Shown here one piece after another: positions 31,402 through 44,900 of a stretch of 64,000 nucleotides of DNA. This DNA comes from Purshia tridentata. Lineage: Eukaryota; Streptophyta; Magnoliopsida; Rosales; Rosaceae. The notes below the pieces were generated by a model that saw nothing but the letters and a program-made list of their open reading frames with translations, made no database searches and had not been told where the DNA came from. Location of the stretch: the NCBI GenBank assembly GCA_003254885.1, contig QANT01007044.1:31295-95294 (forward strand), given 5' to 3'. The position numbers and the translations under genes were made by a program. Position 1 is the first letter of the stretch, and every line of letters starts with the position of its first letter.

Positions 31402-32009
31402 AACAAACATATATACAGAGATTCAAGTTTCAAGTCACACTTAGGTTTGCAGGCTCTTTGTTCAATTCTGCCATTCTTTTCCCATAATTGGTTCACCACT
31501 ACAAAGTCACATATACTGTATTATTAACTGTATCAGTCAGATAAGGAAATAGAGTGAACAATGTTTGTATCCTTTTTCCAATTTAATATCAAGTGATCAA
31601 AAGTTTTTCATATATAGAATAGATTTCATAGATAGCTAAGTTTGGTGCGGGTCCATTGTTCCATTGTTTGTATCACTGCAAAGCTATTATTAACTGGGCT
31701 GACCACATTATTATGAAGCAAAGCATTGAACGACATCGTTTACATGAAAGGTTAACATTAACAAATTTTTAAAGCCTATGAGCCTTATAATGCCTTACAC
31801 AGAAAAAACAAAATAGGAATTATATGACGGTTATGACCTCCTACATATAAAAGATGGATTAGTTACAATCTTGATTAAAAAAGGGAAATGCCTTTCTTTA
31901 TGTTCGTGAGGTTTATTTGAACCCAACCAACACGTAGTCTTGTGATGACAGAGGAGCCTCTGGGAAAGAAAATAGGTTATAAACTATCAAATTGTTTATA
32001 TTTACAACC
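31402..32009. other. 3' flank of the WDR13-like gene and tRNA upstream region
   Basis: No open gene is seen. The first 200-300 bases are probably the 3' UTR of the WD40 gene; the rest is A+T-rich spacer up to the tRNA. Confidence 0.5.
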
Positions 32010-32081
32010 TCCGTTGTAGTCTAGTTGGTTAGGATACTCGGCTCTCACCCGAGAGACCCGGGTTCAAGTCCCGGCAACGGA
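32010..32081 (+). tRNA. trnE(CUC): tRNA-Glu (anticodon CUC)
   Basis: A 72-base cloverleaf can be folded. The acceptor arms TCCGTTG and CAACGGA pair perfectly. The D-arm region is GTCTAGTTGGTTAGGAT (A box), the anticodon stem CTCGG/CCGAG encloses loop CTCTCAC with anticodon CTC, and the T arm is CCGGGTTCAAGTCCCGG (B box). There is no intron. A T-rich run directly downstream (ATTTTTAATTTTT) fits RNA polymerase III termination. The gene looks intact and functional. Confidence 0.95.
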
Positions 32082-32310
32082 ATTTTTAATTTTTAATTTT
32101 TCAGAGATGTTTCGACGCGGTTTGAATCAGACATCAGTTGCAATTTGTAAGCTTGGAACTTGGAATGGGATAAAATTAGTCGTGGTGGTTTCTAATTTTT
32201 TATTATTTATTTTTAAATCATAGCATCTTTTTGGTGATGGAGATGAGGCTCCAACACATGAAAGTGCAAAATGGGCAAGAGAAGATATAGATGGAGCTGC
32301 TTTTATTTTA

Positions 32311-33230
32311 GAGTGCTATTATTTCCACCCACGTGTCCTATTTTTTCACTCACCTTATAATTTTACCCCTTTTAAAATTTTAAGAAATAGTAATCCTCTT
32401 TTTTCACCCCCTAATATTCCTAAAATATCCTTACTAATAAACACTATTTCCACTCCATTTTGTCTCCCATATTTTCTTTTTTCCATAAACCCTAAACTCT
32501 ATTCACCCACCAAATTTTGAATCCATATACAACCTCATACATACTCTTAGATTAGATAGATTGAGAGTGAGAGAGGAATCAACCCATAAAACAAGAAATT
32601 AAACAAAACAAACAAGAATTTTTATGTTAGCTAGGGTGGAATTGTTAGCACATTAATTGATAGCAGCATAGCATTTTTGCGTCTTTCTCCGTTACATACA
32701 TTGCTGTTGTGTGGGTGCCTTTTTTTGCCTGTTCAACCACAAACATCCCTTTCTAATATAATGTAACATTCATATCCACTAGTTAGGATAAACTTGAATT
32801 GAATGCCAACCATTAACAATTCTAAATCTCAACTCCAAAATATTGAACTATATCTTAAGTTTTATGACAAGGGAGATTTTGGAATAACATAAGAAATATA
32901 AAAAACAATTAAAAAAACAAGGAAGATTTGAAAATATGAATGATGGAGACAAAATTAGATATTAGAAATAATGTCTTATAGTCCGATTGTGAATCTCTGA
33001 AGAATAAATTATTGCTCATAAATCAAAAATGGTTTTTCTTGTATATTAAAGTGTGGAAGATGAAGAAAATATGAAATAAGCTTAGGTGGGGTTAAAAAAG
33101 TGAGTGTGTAGAATATCTTTTTGTTTACATAAGCCCTTAGAGGTCATTTTGTAAAAATTAAATAAGTGATTAATATTTTATGAAATGGTGGGTGAGAAAA
33201 TAGTACATAAGAGTGGAAATAGCAACACTC
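32311..33230. mobile_element. 920-bp TIR element with 8-bp target duplication
   Basis: The left end GAGTGCTATTATTTCCAC and the inverted right end GAGTGTTGCTATTTCCAC share most positions. Similarity continues inward (CTATTTTTTCACTCACC against CTATTTTCTCACCCACC). The 8-base TTATTTTA occurs on both sides (32303-32310 and 33231-33238) as target-site duplication. No transposase is encoded. Eight bases fits hAT, and if one flanking base is counted it would suit Mutator, so the superfamily is left open. Confidence 0.8.
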
Positions 33231-33430
33231 TTATTTTATCATTTTAATATAATAATGTGGGTGTGACAGCTACGAACCAAACAATTGGCCTAACTCGTGA
33301 GGTTATACTCTAATGTTACAACTCTTTCACACTTGCAATAATTCAGGAAAGCCGGATTGCCTCCAGGAAACACCAACAGAAAACGCAGCAAAGGCTGCAT
33401 AGAATTTTTTTCTTTAGCCTAGACTAATTT

Positions 33431-33660
33431 GATTACTTTGAATTACTAAGTTAACCACCTTGAATTATTAAGTTGACCACCTTTAAGCCATTCAACAATA
33501 GTCTACTAAAATATTTGAGTTATTTCAATAAACTATTATTAAATGATACAAATATACAAAAGAGTTCGGTAGTTAATCATCGAAATAACACAAATATTTC
33601 AGTAGACTATTATCTAATAACCGAAGAATGATCAACTTATTAATTTAAAGTAGTCACAAT
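33431..33660. mobile_element. Stem-loop MITE (foldback) about 230 bp
   Basis: The arm 33431-33526 (with AGTCTACTAAAATATTTGAG and TTATTTC near its inner end) is the imperfect reverse complement of 33582-33660 (GAAATAACACAAATATTTC, AGTAGACTATTAT, then AACTTATTAATTTAAAGTA). The loop is about 55 bases. The left arm also contains a 22-base tandem word (GAATTACTAAGTTAACCACC / GAATTATTAAGTTGACCACC). A half copy lies at about 24.3 kb. No target duplication could be assigned with certainty. Confidence 0.7.
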
Positions 33661-34308
33661 AACATTCGTGTTTTTCTTTTTAGTTTTTTACTAGCACAAA
33701 ATAAATGGGCAAAGATCTCAAAGATATTTTAACAAAGCCCCTCGCTTAAGTAGATTTTGAAGATCCACCAAATTGGTGGGTTCCACACATTGTTGGGTGA
33801 ACCAAAACGAAAAACGCAGCAGCAAAATCAAAATCTAGAAAGAACAAACACTGAAACATTATATACATTTGCAGCTGAGATGATATCTGAAACCCATTAA
33901 CAGTGAAAACAGTGTCCAACTACTTGATGCTGCATATAACAAAGTGGGATAGATTATGTGTAATAGCCTCTATGTCTATTGCTATTGTGGCAGACTGAAA
34001 GTACCTTTTGGAATATTCACAACCCTAGAGGGCAGAGAGAGAGAGAGGATCTACATTAAATATTTAGGTAAAACCAAACACTTCCTCGACCTTAAAAGGA
34101 ATCCAGCGAGGGAGATCCCTCATGACCAAATAGACACCATAAAGGTTTTCAAAATGGTTTTCTGTCTTCCCATTAACCCACAAATACACAACTTGTGAAT
34201 CGGATATGCCTCCGTGTTTGCATAAGCCCTACCAAGGATGAGAACGATAGAACGTCCAGTTCCTCCATTATAATTCTAATTCATCAGAATTTTTTTACAC
34301 ATACAATA
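33661..34308. other. Spacer and 3' UTR of the SHL/EBS-type gene
   Basis: No gene is supported. A short GA tract at about 34,035-34,050 and an open frame of 80 codons show no recognisable domain. The part next to 34,309 is likely 3' UTR. Confidence 0.5.
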
Positions 34309-37300
34309 TCACCTCCGGCGTCGTTTTGTATCCACCTGAAAAAGAAGGTAGTGAGTTCATAATCACCATACTATACACGAATTATACAATTTTGCTACTT
34401 ATGCTCTGACCATGTGCTTACAAGAGAAGATAAAATATGGCAAAAGTTAATCATTCCATATTCCAATTGGTAGATAGATAAAGAGACAAAATATGTCCAA
34501 TAACTTGTCAAAGACGTGCAAGTCAAATTGAGTCTACAAGTAACCGAGAATTAATGACAGACCTACTGTCAAATTTTTATACAACACTTGAGAGAAAAGA
34601 AGAGTACCTTGGTATCAGCCAGTCTGGAAGCAGTATTTGAATTCTGCAACTTCTTTTGACCCTCTGAAGAACAATTTTCACAGAAGAAGTGATCAAGTCT
34701 TTTAGCTTCCTCTGCATTCATGTCTATACAAGCAGGATGAAACCTGAATCAAATGTAGTAAAATGAAGCTTGCGTCGGTTTAAAATCTAGAAATAAAACT
34801 ATTTCTACAAAATTTTGAATCTGTCTGAAACTTTTATATCTGTTCAGTATAGTATCTATCAACCACAAAAAATCTAATTAAAGAGGACCGGAAAGGAGGA
34901 GAAAATATATATGAAAATAGACAAGATGCATATAACTAAATTCATATGTATTCCATTCTTTGATGCCTTCTGATCTTCTTGTACTTATCTCAAGCAATAG
35001 CCTTAAACATGTTAGGAACTGCTGAATGCAGTAGCTTAGTGACACACCTCAAGGCACGGCACCATAAGGGTATACAACAAACCTTATGCTCAGTCCATGC
35101 CAGCATAGGGTATTCGGGACACACATGCACCCATTCAGATAAGGGTTAAGCAACATATTCAATTTAATTTTTCTCTAAATGATAGAACTTATTTAAAATT
35201 AGCAACACTTACTACACCATTCAATCTACAAATAGAAAAAGTAGCCTAGCTGATTCGCATTTAAACAGTTCCTCCTGCTTATTTTACAGGATGAATAAAT
35301 AACTTATGGCATCTTACTGATGCAAGTATGGAAGCTGATTTGGAGTAGCGTACCAACCAAGTTTCGATCAATTAATCCATTATTTCCACTAAAAGGTTTG
35401 CCTTCTAGGAATGAATAATGAATTTAAAATGCTTCACCCACCAGCCACTTCACTAACGGTTGCATAATTTAAGTTTAAATTTATAAGCTATTTACTTCAA
35501 ATGCACAAATGTTCCTTCCAGTAACTAAATGCTATCTATCCCCAAGAAAGTGTAAAAAAATGAAGCAATCAGGCCAAGCTTTTCCAAGCTATTCACTCCA
35601 GATTCAATTAAGTAAATCCTTCAAATTCTAGATAAGCAGAACAGCCTTCGCAAAGGCTTAAGGTTCGTTTTAGATACTTCTATCATGCAGTAAGATAAAA
35701 AGTGTCAAAAGAGACATTCACTACCATGTAACTGCAAGCCAAGTAGAACAATGAATTGAAATCTGCCAACTTTTATGCATTGGATATTAACCTTATCTCT
35801 GACATCTAAGAACACGTAAACTAACTCCATTAATACCTCTGAATTTACTCTTATCATGACTTGCCAGAAAAATACCTCTGCTGTAAAATTGACTAAAGCA
35901 TTGATGAAACAGATCCTTTCATAGAATAACTTCTTTATCTACAATCACTAACAATTGTTTAGAACTCTGTCTCTGCACTATCCAAAAAATCATTTGTCTC
36001 CATATATACAGTATACTCACATGCCATATATATTACCTGCCACATTTTTATGTATAAAATAAAACCCTCAGTGAAAACTGAAAAAAATGCAATTTTTTGT
36101 AAAAAAATGTAATAATTAATCATGCACAGCTATAATAATTAATCATTTACTGATATATTCAGCGCAACTTGTGTCTCAGCAACTAGCAGATTATTTTGTT
36201 GGAAACACATTATCATAATAAACCATTCAAATAAAAAATGAATAAAAATGATTAAATAAATGAAAAAAAGAGTGAATTTAGAAAAGTAACAGAAATATGT
36301 TAAACCCATCCCCACACCATCTGTCCAGAAAAACTGCTTTACCCTTCTGATAAAGCAGAAAGCACACAATGAAACAATTAATGAAGGCCCAGACGTATCT
36401 GGCTAAATTAAAGTCAGGAAGTTCTCTCTGGGAAATTCATAGAAAGTACAAAGCCATATTTTAGAGAACCAGTAATTGGAAATAGAATAAGTTTCATCTT
36501 GCGCATGGGTAACAACTGCATGCATGCCTAAACTAAAAACTAATAAATAAAAATCCATCAAGAACCATACAAAATTACAAATATTCACAACAAAACTCAT
36601 GTTTTCAACTTTATCATAAAATTTCCCACCACCCTGCCCGAGGCAGGACACATGGGAAGGGAACAAACAATTGAAGAACCTAAACAACATTTAACTTACC
36701 AATCACTACAACCTTCACACTGAACCATGAGGTCATCAGGGTTGTAAGGCATCTCACACTTGCAATACCTGCCACAAGAACAACTCAAGTGAACTCAAAC
36801 AATAAGGGAGAAAAGAAGGCATTTCAATATCATTGATTACGAAAAATAAAAAATTTACCAAACGAGCCTAAGTTTATACAAAATCAATAGAATGAACTAT
36901 GAAAATTAAGCTAAAAATCCAAGCTTTGACATTCAATACAATACAAACTACAATAGAATACCAACCAAAGCATATCAATTGAAGCACAATTCAATAATTA
37001 ACATCAACGTAACTAAAATAACAAGCGAATTTAAGAATGCACAACTCTATTGCAATTTTGAATCAACCAAAACGACGAGACGAGAGAAATGGACAACTTA
37101 CACGGCGACTCGGTCTGGATTGAAGGCGCCGGTGGAGGAATTATACTCGAAACGACAGAAGAAGTCGTCGTTTCCGACGGCGTCGAGCTTGGTGTAGCTC
37201 TTGAAGGTGTGGACCGTACACTTGCCCTCGATGGTGTCAGCGCTCTGGAAATCGTAGTGGTCGGAGAGGAAGACCTCCTTGGAGCCGTGGAACTGCCGCC

Positions 37301-37616
37301 GGCCGCCGATCGACTCCTCCGGCCGGTAGTACCACCGCACGTGCACCTTTACGTTCGCGCCGCGGCTGTCCGCCTCGATCCGCTCGATCTTCGCCACATA
37401 CGAAGGCTTCCCTGGATCCGACGGCCGCATCAGCACGCAGTCACCAGCTGCACAGAGAGAGAAAAAAATAATAATAATAAATTCACATGAAATTAAATCG
37501 AATTTCAAAATCGAATTTGAATTTCAATCGAATTTTCAAATACCTCTGACGGTTTTGTTGATGTGCTTGACAGTGTAGGAGTCGAGGGTTCGTCTCGGAG
37601 CTTTTGGTTTCGCCAT
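34309..37616 (-). CDS. SHL: BAH-PHD histone reader, SHL/EBS family
   Basis: Five exons (37616-37544, 37447-37102, 36768-36700, 34743-34608, 34335-34309) join in frame to 216 residues. The BAH domain spans about residues 24-139 ([57 protein letters not shown]). A C4HC3 PHD finger follows ([33 protein letters not shown]). The short basic tail ends KRRRR. In Arabidopsis SHL and EBS bind H3K27me3 through BAH and H3K4me2/3 through PHD and repress floral integrators. The start [21 protein letters not shown] and [15 protein letters not shown] favour SHL over EBS. Intron 3 is nearly 2 kb and holds no recognised element. The last exon codes only nine codons, so the C-terminus is less certain than the rest. 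Confidence 0.92.
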
Positions 37617-38935
37617 TACAGTTCAGATATGCTGCTTACTTTGCAGATTACAAGCTCATCACAAACACAAAGATTGAAAGCAACTCGAAAATTCCAAAGA
37701 AATCGCCCAAAATTTAATTCACTTTATTTTATTTTCTTAAAGAGAGGAATTATATAGTTCGTGCATGTCCACTAAACACGAAACGGCCATGGTGTGAAAA
37801 CAAGTTCATCTCAAATTCTGTCAATTCTCAACTGTGCATGATTGGATGTCCGTACGAAGGTGTTTGGTTGTAGGGTGGACGCGTGCGTAGAGTATAATAG
37901 ATTTGTTCGGGGCAGAGTATTAAAGTAAGGGAAGACTCCTGAGAGTTTACGTATGAACTGATCGTATCTACTGATCGTTGTGTCCTTTGTTTTTGGTCAG
38001 ATACTGATTGCGGTGTCGTGTATTTGTTTATTCATTGTCAGCGTATCAACTCGGGTTGCTTTGGTTTGTTGACTCTTTTGGGCCTCGGGCATCTGAAATT
38101 TGTTTTCACTCTTGTTGGCCGTTTGATTTCAATTACCCGCGATAATTTAGGCCGTTGATATCAATTACCCGCGACAATTCAGTCAGTTAGCTTTTTGTAA
38201 AATATAAAATAAAAATAAAACTTAATAAACCCTAGCTAGGAGGTTTATCTAAAGTAGGCTTCTTCTTTTTTTTGGCCAAAAAAGTAGGCTTCTTTAAACC
38301 TTATCTTTTATCCTTATCATGGGAACTTATTCAAGCTCAACGATTTAATGATTTATGACCCTTGTGTTTGTGTAAAAAGTCAAAAGTCAAAAAGTAAGTA
38401 CACTTACTCTTTCTAATTATGTAAAAAGTAAGTACACTACACTTCCTCACAACAGTACGTGACGCGGACCATGATGTCTTTCTGATGGGACTATATATAT
38501 ACACAAAAGTTTGGTTTGCTAGTAGGGCAGTAGCCGCAGTACGTAGTTTAACAGCATTAAGAAAGCTCAACTAGTTAGGCTGTGCTTTTGAGGCTAGCTT
38601 TGTGATTGAGAAACCTCCTAAATTGGGTTTATCCACATTAAAAACAAGTCTCTTTCAGTTGGGTTGGCTTTTTTACAACTTTACAAACGTAGGTTTAAAA
38701 TAATTCCACTGCTTATATTATTATTCTTCAAATCTGGTGCCTTTTTCTTGTTACACGCAAAGCATCAACCTTTCATGCCTACTCTGTACTAAGTTACCAC
38801 AGATAGACTACTTACATTTCCATACATGCATATATATATAAATATAGCTGCTAACTCACTGCTCTATTGCTGATCCAATTTTTGTATGGAATCAGATTTT
38901 CTCTACTTCCTACCCTTGAATTGGGTCTGGCAGTT
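37617..38935. other. Intergenic DNA between SHL-type gene and beta-galactosidase
   Basis: The part near 37.6-37.9 kb is the promoter of the SHL-type gene and the part near 38.6-38.9 kb is the 3' flank of the beta-galactosidase. No gene or transposon is recognised. A near-identical 12-18 base word around CAATTACCCGCGA-C/T-AATT occurs twice at about 38,133-38,180. Confidence 0.5.
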
Positions 38936-41900
38936 CTAGTAGTTAATTATACGGGCACAAACAGCTTCCACAGACAGTCTTTTCAGTGTGCTCGGACATG
39001 GATCCACGCCAAAGTTGGTGTTTGATATGGCCACTGAACATGTCTGCTTACCTATGCACTTCTGTAAAGATAGCAGGAAAAAAGAGAGAAAAAAATCAGA
39101 ATCTATTCTACTATTCAGAATATGCTGTTGGAATATAATCTTGATTAGGTTGGAAACTATGTTGTTTAAATGGAAAAGTTTAACCCTTTATTGCAGAAGA
39201 GGTTAATGCTAGCCGAACTACATTTTCTAATCACATTATGTGATAATTATGTCAACTTGATATACATATTTTTGGTTCATTCCCTAACAACCTAAGTTTT
39301 TCGGTTGAGTAGTTTGTCTAACATAATATTAGAGCCTTGGTTGTGGGAGGTCCTGAGTTCGAGATCTCTAATCCACATTCCCCACTTCTTTGTTGGTTTG
39401 TAAAGTGTAAGGTGGGGTTGCACCTATATGTCTCTATATTTGTTTAAGTATTTGATGTTTAATGGTTATCCAACAAATTAATGTGTCTAACCTGCCATAT
39501 AATGTGATCAACGAATGTGGTCAGAAACTATGGTTCTAACATTACTCATGCAGAAAATTATGAGCAGTCTGAGGAGTACCTTCTCTATGACAGAATTTGA
39601 GTTTGGAGCATGACAGGTACCATGCTGAAAATTCCCACAGCTTCCAGATGGATTTCCCAAGCTTGAAAATTTAATAGCAGAAATGGAGTGTCCAGCTGTA
39701 CAGTGTAGGCTAATTTTAGGCTTATTCTTTTGTTCTTTCAGTTGGCTTTGGCTCTCAGTATGCCAATTCCTAATGGATGGGTGATGTTCAGAAACCTCAG
39801 CACAAACAGTTGTCACAGATTTTTTCACAAGAGCAATTATTGAAGCATCCCCACCAATCTCCTCAAAAACTACCAATAGGTTTTGAGATGGCTTTAACCA
39901 AGACCGAGGAACATGGTACCTGAAATATAGGATAACAAAGACATATTATTGATTTAGAAAGCCTTTTTTAATGCTTTGTCCTAATTGATTTATGCATATA
40001 TAAGTGGTAATGAGAAGTTTGTACCATCGTTGAGTTGGATGGTGACAACCAAATTGGCACTTATTCTTAGGCCTGAAGGTACCAGAATAATTACATGTAC
40101 TGCAATTACCATTAGCATAAGCAGTCCAGTATCTTCCAATGCTATGCCCATTGATCCACACTTGACCCTTCCCCATACTACCCATGTCCAAAGCCAAGGG
40201 CTCATCTCCTTCAGGTGCATCAAAATGGACCTGAGGGTTCAACCATAACTGTTAACCAACAATGCTAATTGTTCTATAGGAAGTTGAGATTAAATCGAAG
40301 CTGCAGTTGGAGCCAAGTTTTCTTGGATAAAAACATTGGAAAGAAGCACAAAAACCATTTAGTCAAAGCTTCAATATTTGAAGTTGCATTTGCATACCTT
40401 ATACCATGTCAGTGGCTGTTGTTTTTGTGCCACTAAGGACCCCCTCGTCCAATCCACAGCTGAGATTGAGCTTGGAGAACCCAGATTCAAGGCTTCTCCT
40501 TTTATCCCAACCTGTATAAGAAACAGCAATGAGTTGGGACTTGAAGTACAAAAGTCATAAAATTAAATAGAAGTAGGAACTTATAGACCTTGTATGACCA
40601 TTTCTGCCATGACAAATCTCTCGTTCCTTGGTCTAATCCATGTAGAACAACTGGTCCCATCACTCCTGTGTTCCGTGTCTCAAAGTGAGGACCATTGTTC
40701 TTTGAAAACATCAAGCAGAAAGTAGTTTAGTTAAAAATATGACTATCTATAAGTTCAGTTAAAAATTTGACTATCTATAACCATAGAGAAAGTACAAAGA
40801 TAATTCATTATCTACAACCATAGAAAAAGTTCATCTAAATCCATGGAGAGAGATAATTCACTATCTATAACCATAGAGAAAGTAGAAAGATACATGAATA
40901 CAAACATCTAATCAAAAACTTCTAACCCTAGTCGAACTATCCTCATTTCATTGTCCGAAGTCATAAGATAAATCTCTTTTTTTTTCTTTCTACCTAGTGT
41001 TTTCTTTGTTAGACAACCACTGGCAAAGCTTAAACTTCTGAGGAATGGGCCAACGATATATACCAAATTAATAGCCTCACATGCTTTTTTACATTATTAA
41101 GAACAGGTAGGAAAGGTTGAAGATGAAGCATTAGCAGTCAATGAGTCATGAAGATGGTAAAGAGGCAGTGGATCATACTTAGAAGTTATAGAAATCATTA
41201 GAACCCCTAGCGTTAGCCAAGTCGGCCAGAACTAACGGGTTCGGTAAAGCAATGCAGCGCCAACCTGCAAATGGAGAGCATACATATACTGACGGATAGA
41301 AACAGACAGAATTGGGGGCACAGTGGTTGTCTAACATTCTCCACTATCCTTCATATCTCTATTTAACTTCATAGTCATATATCTCTCACATCACTTACCC
41401 TAATTCTGATTTGGTCATTTACTAATACAGTCACCACATCTAATTACTACAAGGAATCAAAATATCTTACCCGAGTAACTTACTAAAATACAAACCTCCA
41501 ATACTAATCAAGCCAAATTACAGAAATAATATCCAACACTAAATTTTTTTCATATATTAAATGTTGAAAGTTAATGAAAATGAGAATTAAAGGACTAACC
41601 GGCAAGCCAACAGCTATACTGAGAAGTGAAATTTTATTCATCCCAGTATGCAGGTTGGCATTTCCTGAAAAAGTGAATCTTCTGCTTTCCACAGTCCCAT
41701 AAGCCGATCCTATCATTAAAGCACATCACAACATTTACACATCAGGGTCATAGTTCTTTTAACAGACTCAGACAACTATTTGCCTTCCAAATCATAACTA
41801 GCTGGTGTATTTCTCTAAAAGAAAAACAAATTACCTGAGAGCTGATCATTGATAAAGATGTGCATAGCATCACCAGCTGACTGCACACTGAGAGTGGGAT

Positions 41901-44900
41901 GTTGACCTCCATGTAGGAATGATTCAGATGAACTTATCTGGACACTGTAAACATCAAGTTATTAGTAAATTAGTTTTGATAACAGTATTTACATTTTCAA
42001 AGATACATTTCAATGATTTTCTCTCACCTGGTTGTGTACCATAGATAGTCACTGGAGTCTCTAGTGATGTTCAACTGCTCTAAGAGACCACTGACCGTGA
42101 TTTTTGTATCACCAGCCACTGAAGAAATGTCTTCATTGAAGATTTCCCATGACCGAAAGTCAACATTAGTGGGCAAAAATTGTGTTTGGGATGTCTGAAC
42201 TCCCACCTGAAATGTAGTGCATGGTGGCTACCTGTTTATACTAAAGTGGAAAGAAACTACACTGAAATGTACAACTCTCCTATTTTTTGAGGTAATTATT
42301 ATGGAAAAATCTATTCGGCCAAAAATCATTTCAGGGAAGTGTGTATCAATCATATTGGGGAAGCCAATGACTCACACTGATGGTACTGCAGTGTAAGACA
42401 AACTTGTTGAAAATACAAAAAGGGTAAAGAAAGCCAGTAAATAAACCATTGTTTATGTCACTTACTCGGGCAGTGTTGAAGACAACATTTTTACAATCTG
42501 GAAGGATGCTGATGGACCAAGGTGGGAGGTCATAGTTCATGTTATTGAAAGTCACCTTTGCAGCTGACTCTGTGTTGTAGTTTGAGAGAAAAGCTGCACA
42601 ACCGCCTGACTTGGAAGAGAATACATGTGCCTGGAATTTGAGTCAATCTGGTTTAAACAAGCATGCACTTACATATTTTAAGAACTAGCAAAAACATTGA
42701 TTCAGTTGGATTTGATTGAAAGAATCGTCAAGCAGAAATTCCTTTGAAAACTATGGAAAGACATTCTTAAGCCTAGGGCATAATTTTCTTGAAGAAGGTG
42801 GTCGAGGATATTGTATGGCTTGATTCAACATACAGTTTTTCTGACCTTGTCACAGCTTTCTTTTTTTCAATAGGTAATTGCTTCTATAATTAAATTGAAT
42901 AAGCTGTTTTTAGTTTTTATTTCTAAAACTATGCCTGATTTCTACTGTAAAAAATTATTACTTACACTGTAACCCTTTAGAGAAGCCGACAAACCTGTTC
43001 AGAGTTCCCTAAGGATGTGACAGTTGGATCAGCATTTAGCAGAGCTTGTTCACATAACTTGACAGCCTTATGGAGTTCCTTTAAGTGGCCATACTTGGGC
43101 TGCCTGATCAAACCTAATATGTCAGCCACAAGTTAGAAGACTGCAAACTGGTAGTTACACTTTAAGATATGCATCAGAAGAAAGATTACACTAGAAAAGA
43201 TATTTACACTAAAAATTCTGAAAGCCATTTTTCTTACCATATTCATCAATGGGAGCATCATAGTCATAGCTGGTAGTAATAAAAGGGCCTCCAGAAGTTC
43301 TTCCAAAATTGGTTCCTCCATGGTACTGCATGCAGTGATTAGCAATTTAGCTCAATTATTTCCTACGTTTACTTAGGTGTTGGCTCTGGGAGTGATGCAT
43401 TATATGATTATACCAGTTCAAATAGACCTTAAATTTATTGTTGCCAGAAAAAAAATGTTTCATTTGATTGCAGAAATGTTGTATAGGAGTAAAGACATAG
43501 ATCTCTAGAACTGTCACTTCAACCTGAGTTTATATCAGGTGCGAGGTTTTCATACTTCCCCTTTGTCTTCTAGATAAAAGCATACATACATGACTTATTA
43601 AAGCTAGTTTAGTGGGGAAACAATTTGACTGACCATGTAATAATTTATGAAGGAACCTCCTTTCTGAATGAATCGGGCAACTGCAAATGCCAAATCTTCA
43701 ACAGGTCGCTGGTAAATTGGGCCTCCAAATTCTGTAAACCTTTAGGAACACATGAAAATGTAAATCTACTTTTCATCAGTAGGTTTTGAGAGAAAAGATA
43801 GATGTAGAACTCACCAGCCAGTCCAAGCCTCAGTCCACATTGTGGGTTTGTATGGTTTGTTTGGAGAAAAGTAGTCGCAATAAAAACCATTGCAAGTGTT
43901 TATCTGCCAACAAGAATATGCAAGGAATTCAAAATGTCTTGTAATCAAAGGTAAAATCTTAACCAAGTGAACCTTCATTGTCTGTGATTAGAATGAGTTA
44001 AATTGGAATGTAAATCATTGGATGCCCAAAATTCCCAACAGCAAATAGAGTTGATGGTTAAATAAGAGACAAGAATGATAATTGAATGTGAGTTATTGAC
44101 GTATCAAAGATATATGCATACTGTAGGTGCTAAAACATATTTCAAGGGTTAATGTACAGTTATACGCTAATTTCCATACCACTGGGTCTGGGGCATCATT
44201 TTCCTTGCACATGATCCATGGGACCCCAGTACCCATTCCAACAGCCATCTTTGCAGCCCAAGTCATGTATGCACGACCAGAAGCCCCAAAAGCTTTGCTT
44301 TCTGGCTCATATTCATTCTCAATCTGCACAAGAAGTGTATTAGATGAATATTTTTAAACAGCACAATGTTCTAGCTCATATAGTACAAAGCCTAAATATT
44401 TCTTGTAATTATCTTTCTTTTATTTTTCAGCTTTCTCATCTGTCCAAGCTGAAATTGGTGTGAAGTGATAAGCTCATAATTAGAAGTGTTAAAACTAAGC
44501 TGACAGAAATTACACAGCAATAAAATTGGTAATAAGAGGTTACCTGAGAAAGGATAATGGGGCCACCTTGGGACTCGAATAACTTTTCATCCTTCATCAA
44601 TTGGACAATCTTCTGGGTAAATTTCTGCATTGCTGACTGCAACACCAAGATAAACAAAAAATACTAAGTTTATTCACAAAATTGATCTAGAACTTTAGTT
44701 TTTCAAAATTAGATATTCTTCATCACATATACAAACCTTGAAAGGCTCATTATCTGTTCTGAAGCTAATGCCTGGAACATACTTCAGCCAAACTGGAAAG
44801 CCCCTGCAGAATATATAAAAATCACCAAGGAAATGGGTTGAAGAAGTAAAGAACATAAACCCATCACAAGTTTGGCTCTATAGCTCAGGAAAGATGCTCA

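Noticed and set aside
36139-36690. Minus-strand open frames within SHL intron 3
   Set aside because: They show no domain or compositional sign of coding and lie in an intron flanked by sites that join in frame.
37089-37490. Plus-strand open frame of 133 codons
   Set aside because: It is antisense to the BAH exon of the SHL-type gene and has no domain match.
34309-37616. Naming the BAH-PHD gene EBS
   Set aside because: The start [11 protein letters not shown] and [20 protein letters not shown] words read closer to SHL; the two are paralogues, so this remains a preference.
39508-39579. Reading through the donor after VIEK in the beta-galactosidase
   Set aside because: Read-through ends the lectin domain early; splicing to 39061 restores [14 protein letters not shown] and the final cysteines.
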